Positions 61,110 through 64,000 of a stretch of DNA of 64,000 nucleotides are shown here, in pieces. The notes beneath the pieces were generated by a model. The model had not been told where the DNA came from. It searched no databases and saw nothing but the letters and a program-made list of their open reading frames with translations. How positions within the stretch are numbered: the first letter of the stretch is position 1; each line of letters begins with the position of its first letter. The DNA is taken from assembly GCF_014203325.1 (NCBI RefSeq), contig NZ_JACHIV010000001.1, positions 1,055,501 through 1,119,500 of the forward strand, read 5' to 3'. The DNA is from Saccharopolyspora gloriosae (lineage in GTDB: Bacteria > Actinomycetota > Actinomycetes > Mycobacteriales > Pseudonocardiaceae). The position numbers and the translations under genes were made by a program.

Positions 61110-63005
61110 GTGGCTGGGAGGATCCGAGATAGCGACGTCGCCGAGGTACGTGATCGCATCCGGATCGACGAGATCGTCGGCGAGTACGTGGCGCTGCGCA
61201 ACGCCGGCGGGGGCGCGATGAAGGGGCTGTGCCCCTTCCACGACGAGAAGACGCCGTCGTTCAACGTGCGCCCGAGCCACGGCACCTTCCACTGCTTCGG
61301 CTGCGGTGAGGGCGGTGACGTCATCGCGTTCCTCATGAAGTCCGAGCACCTCGGTTTCGTCGAATCCGTGGAGCGGCTGGCCGACCGCGCGGGCGTCCAG
61401 CTGCACTACGAGGGCGGGGTGCCGAGTGAGAAGCGCGATCGGGGGACCCGCGCGCGGATGGTGGAGGCGCACCGCGTCGCCGCCGAGTTCTACGCCGAGC
61501 ACCTGCGTTCGCCGGAGGCGTTGCAGGGCCGCGAGTACCTCGCGGAGCGGGGCTTCGACGAGGCCGCCGCGACCCGGTTCGGTTGCGGATTCGCCCCGTC
61601 CGGGTGGGACAAGCTGACCAAGCACCTGCTGGGCAAGGGCTTCGAGCTCGACGAGCTCTACAAGTGCGGCCTGTCGAAGGAAGGTCGCCGCGGCCCGCTG
61701 GACCGGTTCCACCGCAGGCTGCTGTGGCCGTTGAAGGACCTGGCGGGCGACGTCGTCGGCTTCGGCGCGCGCCGGATCTTCGACGACGACCCGATCGAGG
61801 CGAAGTACGTCAACACCTCGGCGACGCCGATCTTCAACAAGTCGCAGGTGCTGTTCGGCATCGACCTGGCCAAGCGGGACATCGCGAAGCGGCATCAGGC
61901 GGTGGTCGTCGAGGGCTACACCGACGTCATGGCGATGCACTTGGCCGGTGTCCCGACGGCCATCGCGTCGTGCGGGACGGCGTTCGGCGACGACCACATC
62001 TCGGTGCTGCGGCGGCTGATGATGGACGACAACGCGTTCCGCGGCGAGGTCATCTTCACCTTCGACGGCGACGCCGCCGGGCAGAAGGCGGCGTTGAAGG
62101 CCTTCGACGGCGAGCAGCAGTTCGCGACGCAGACCTACGTGGCGATCACGCCGGACGGCATGGACCCGTGCGAGCTGCGCCAGGCCAGCGGGGACACCGC
62201 GGTGCGGGACCTGGTGGCGCGGCGGAAACCGCTGTTCGAGTTCGCCATCCGCAGCCTGCTCACCGAGTACGACCTGGATTCGGTGGACGGCCGGGTGGAC
62301 GCGCTCCAGCGCACGGTGCCGCTGGTCGCGCAGATCAAGGATTTGGAACGTCGCGACGGCTACGCGGTGCAGCTGGCCGGTTGGGTCGGCTGGAACGACG
62401 AGAACCAGGTGGTGCGCCGAGTCCGCGAGTCGGCGGGCGCCCCGGTGAAGCAGCAGCCGCGACGTCGCCAGCAGCGCAATCCGGATCAGGATTCGCTGGG
62501 CGTGGACGTGGAGTTGCCGAAGCGGCCACGCCGGGACGACCCCCGCTGGTGCCAGCGGGAGACGTTGAAGCTCGCGCTGCAGGTGCCCGCGCTGGCGGGC
62601 CCCGTCTACGACTCGCTGCCGGACGAGGCGTTCACCGAGCCGTCCTACTCGCGGCTGCACCAGGCGATCGTCGCGGCGGGCGGCACGATGTCCGGCCTGT
62701 CCGGTGCCGGTCTGGTGGACGCGGTGGGGCGGGAATGCCCGGACGAGGTGACGCGGCGCCTGCTCACGCTGCTGGCAGTGGAGGCCCTGGACACGAAGTC
62801 CGAGGAGGATCCGCGCTACGTGGCCGGGGTGATCGCCCGCTTGCAGGAGATCATGGTCGGCCGCGAGATCGCGGACATCAAGTCGCGGGTGCAGCGGATG
62901 TCCCCGACGGAGCAGCCGGAGGAGTACAACTCGCTGTTCGGGGACATGCTGGCGTTGGAGCAGTACCGCCATTCGCTGCTGCACCAGGCCTCGGGAGCGT
63001 TGTGA
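61110..63005 (+). CDS. dnaG: DNA primase
   Basis: 631 aa. CHC2 zinc finger with C41, H44, C62 and C65 (CPFHDEKTPSF, FHCFGCGEGGD); primase core (RFGCGFAPSGWDKL, VVGFGARRIF); Toprim domain (VVVEGYTDVMAMH, ASCGTAFGDDH, FTFDGDAAGQKA); and a C-terminal helicase-binding region. Makes RNA primers for replication. GTG 61110; only 65 bp from the divergent sigma factor gene. The stop overlaps the next gene's start (TGATG). Confidence 0.97.
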   Translation: MAGRIRDSDVAEVRDRIRIDEIVGEYVALRNAGGGAMKGLCPFHDEKTPSFNVRPSHGTFHCFGCGEGGDVIAFLMKSEHLGFVESVERLADRAGVQLHYEGGVPSEKRDRGTRARMVEAHRVAAEFYAEHLRSPEALQGREYLAERGFDEAAATRFGCGFAPSGWDKLTKHLLGKGFELDELYKCGLSKEGRRGPLDRFHRRLLWPLKDLAGDVVGFGARRIFDDDPIEAKYVNTSATPIFNKSQVLFGIDLAKRDIAKRHQAVVVEGYTDVMAMHLAGVPTAIASCGTAFGDDHISVLRRLMMDDNAFRGEVIFTFDGDAAGQKAALKAFDGEQQFATQTYVAITPDGMDPCELRQASGDTAVRDLVARRKPLFEFAIRSLLTEYDLDSVDGRVDALQRTVPLVAQIKDLERRDGYAVQLAGWVGWNDENQVVRRVRESAGAPVKQQPRRRQQRNPDQDSLGVDVELPKRPRRDDPRWCQRETLKLALQVPALAGPVYDSLPDEAFTEPSYSRLHQAIVAAGGTMSGLSGAGLVDAVGRECPDEVTRRLLTLLAVEALDTKSEEDPRYVAGVIARLQEIMVGREIADIKSRVQRMSPTEQPEEYNSLFGDMLALEQYRHSLLHQASGAL

Positions 63006-63529
63006 TGGCGTGGTTGCGCGGTTTCGTCGCCCGCTTGTCCGGCACGGCGGAGCTGCCCGCGGACTTCGCGGGTGAGCTCACCGGCGACGAGCGGGTGCTG
63101 GCGGTGGCGCGCTCGGCCGAGGGCCCGCTGGTCGCCACGCACCTGGGCTTGTGGTTGCCGTCGGGGCGCCGCCTCGGCTGGCACCTGGTGAGCAAGGCGA
63201 CCTGGAACGACGGCGCGCTGACCTTGATCGAGTCCGCGGAGTCCGGTCCGGCGGGCGAGGCGGTCCTGCTGCGGGACCTGCCGCCGCAGCGCGTCGCGCT
63301 CACCGAGCCTGGCAGGTTGCCGGAGGTCGTGCACGAGCGCGTGACCGGCTCCATCCGCAGCACGCAGCACCGGGAGTTCCCGGCGGGCGGCGCGCGGTTC
63401 GTGCAGCGCAAGGTGCCGGGCCGCAACGGCCTGGTGCTGCAGGTCCGCGCCGACCCGGGCACGGACGAGGACGCGCTCGCGCCGGTGGCCGCCGAGGTGG
63501 CGCAGCGGCTGCGCGGCGCGGCGCGATGA
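63005..63529 (+). CDS. Conserved hypothetical protein coupled to dnaG
   Basis: 174 aa. No signal peptide or strong membrane segment; a beta-rich pattern (ERVLAVARSAEGPLVATHLG, LWLPSGRRLGWHLVSKATWN, GALTLIESAES) suggests a PH-like or similar barrel. It corresponds in position to M. tuberculosis Rv2342 beside dnaG. ATG 63005 overlaps the dnaG stop; GTG 63002 is in frame too. Function unknown. Confidence 0.8.
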   Translation: MAWLRGFVARLSGTAELPADFAGELTGDERVLAVARSAEGPLVATHLGLWLPSGRRLGWHLVSKATWNDGALTLIESAESGPAGEAVLLRDLPPQRVALTEPGRLPEVVHERVTGSIRSTQHREFPAGGARFVQRKVPGRNGLVLQVRADPGTDEDALAPVAAEVAQRLRGAAR

Positions 63530-63543
63530 CGGCTGGACAACCC

Positions 63544-63563
63544 AACAGTACGGTCGTACTGTT
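63544..63563 (+). promoter_or_regulatory. Perfect palindrome before tam, operator-like
   Basis: AACAGTACGgtCGTACTGTT is an exact 9+2+9 dyad followed by three T residues. It ends six bases before the next GTG start. The ACAGTACG.CGTACTGT pattern resembles TetR-family operators in actinobacteria. A dual role as terminator for the dnaG unit is possible because of the T-run. Confidence 0.5.
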
Positions 63564-63569
63564 TTTCGG

Positions 63570-64000
63570 GTGTGGGATCCGCAGAAGTACCTGTCGTTCA
63601 GCGAGCACCGCGACCGCCCCGCGCACGACCTGATGGCCCGCGTCCCGGCGCGCCGAGCCCGCCGGATCGTCGACCTCGGCTGCGGCGCCGGCAACCTCAC
63701 GCGGCTGCTCGTCGACCGCTGGCCGGGAGCCGAGGTCGAGGCCACCGACTCCTCGCCGGAGATGGTCGAGGCCGCGCGGGCCAACGGGATCGACGCGCAC
63801 CGGCAGGACGTCCGCGACTGGGAGCCGCGGCCCGATTCCGACGTCGTGCTGTGCAACGCGGTGCTGCAATGGGTTCCCGAGCACGTCGACCTGCTGCGCT
63901 CCTGGCTCCCGGCGCTGCCCGCGGGCGCCGCGTTCGCCTTCCAGGTGCCCGGCAACTTCGATTCCCCGTCGCACCGCGAGATCCGCGACCTGCTCGGCGA
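63570..64000 (+). CDS. tam: Trans-aconitate 2-methyltransferase, 3' truncated by window edge
   Basis: The first 143 codons are visible. The start MWDPQKYLSFSEHRDRPAHDL, split here as MWDPQKYLSF and SEHRDRPAHDLMARV, is typical of Tam. SAM motif I reads IVDLGCGAGNLTRLL, followed by EATDSSPEMVEAAR, VVLCNAVLQWVPEH and FQVPGNFDSPSH, all Tam hallmarks. The enzyme methylates trans-aconitate, removing an aconitase inhibitor. GTG 63570 without a clear ribosome-binding site, possibly a near-leaderless mRNA. The stop lies beyond the window. Confidence 0.88.
   Translation, partial: MWDPQKYLSFSEHRDRPAHDLMARVPARRARRIVDLGCGAGNLTRLLVDRWPGAEVEATDSSPEMVEAARANGIDAHRQDVRDWEPRPDSDVVLCNAVLQWVPEHVDLLRSWLPALPAGAAFAFQVPGNFDSPSHREIRDLLG

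Overview
The window comes from the chromosome of a very GC-rich actinomycete, most likely Pseudonocardiaceae (Saccharopolyspora- or Amycolatopsis-like). The basis is strong G/C third-position bias, frequent GTG starts, GTGA/ATGA gene overlaps, and a gene order (sulfite reductase-cysH ... hemW ... hrcA-dnaJ2 ... phoH-ybeY-CorC-era ... recO-uppS ... zur-smtB-glyS ... dgt ... dnaG) that follows the Mycobacterium tuberculosis Rv2392-to-Rv2342 backbone. No rRNA, tRNA, CRISPR array, transposase, integrase or replication origin was seen. The genus is an inference.

Region 1 (1-8.3 kb) is mixed metabolism: a truncated LysR regulator, a RamB/PrpR-type regulator divergent from isocitrate lyase (glyoxylate shunt), a Uma2 nuclease-fold gene between two related hairpins, a tiny secreted protein, a nitronate monooxygenase, a MOSC protein and an O-methyltransferase. 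Region 2 (8.3-14.1 kb) is a catabolic cluster: a GntR regulator with a perfect palindromic operator, a TIM-barrel isomerase/decarboxylase-like enzyme, an SDR, a GntP permease and a dihydroxyacetone-kinase-like fusion that lacks the canonical substrate-binding histidine. It probably imports and degrades a C4/C5 sugar acid or ketose. Region 3 (14.4-19.3 kb) is the distal valine pathway (acyl-CoA dehydrogenase, 3-hydroxyisobutyryl-CoA hydrolase, mmsB, mmsA).

Region 4 (19.4-29.6 kb) is the most unusual part. A barstar gene follows what looks like the N-terminal stub of a secreted RNase. Then come two very large genes carrying five ADP-ribosylglycohydrolase (ARH) domains in all. The larger one (about 1,750 aa) begins with a type-VII-secretion-associated/SseB-like module. 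Only two of the five ARH domains keep the full metal-binding signature, so this looks like an array of active and pseudo-enzyme domains, possibly immunity against ADP-ribosylating toxins.

Region 5 (30-36.1 kb) is an assimilatory sulfate reduction operon: sulfite reductase, a zinc-ribbon protein, 4Fe-4S APS reductase, cysD, cysN and a CbiX-type chelatase for siroheme. It is preceded by a 30-codon leader peptide of the actinobacterial RVSSALCR type. Region 6 (36-50.4 kb) is core housekeeping: hemW, a vapBC module, hrcA-dnaJ2, a HIT protein, phoH-ybeY-CorC-degenerate cytidine deaminase-era, two CD225-like proteins, recO and uppS.

Region 7 (50.6-53.5 kb) is a zinc-homeostasis block: a permease and a His-rich partner behind a Zur-box-like dyad, then zur and smtB convergent to them. 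Region 8 (54-64 kb) holds glyS, a YdcF protein, dgt, a serpin, a carboxymuconolactone-decarboxylase-family gene with a near-consensus ECF41 promoter, the ECF41 sigma factor itself, dnaG, and the start of a trans-aconitate methyltransferase gene behind a perfect palindrome.
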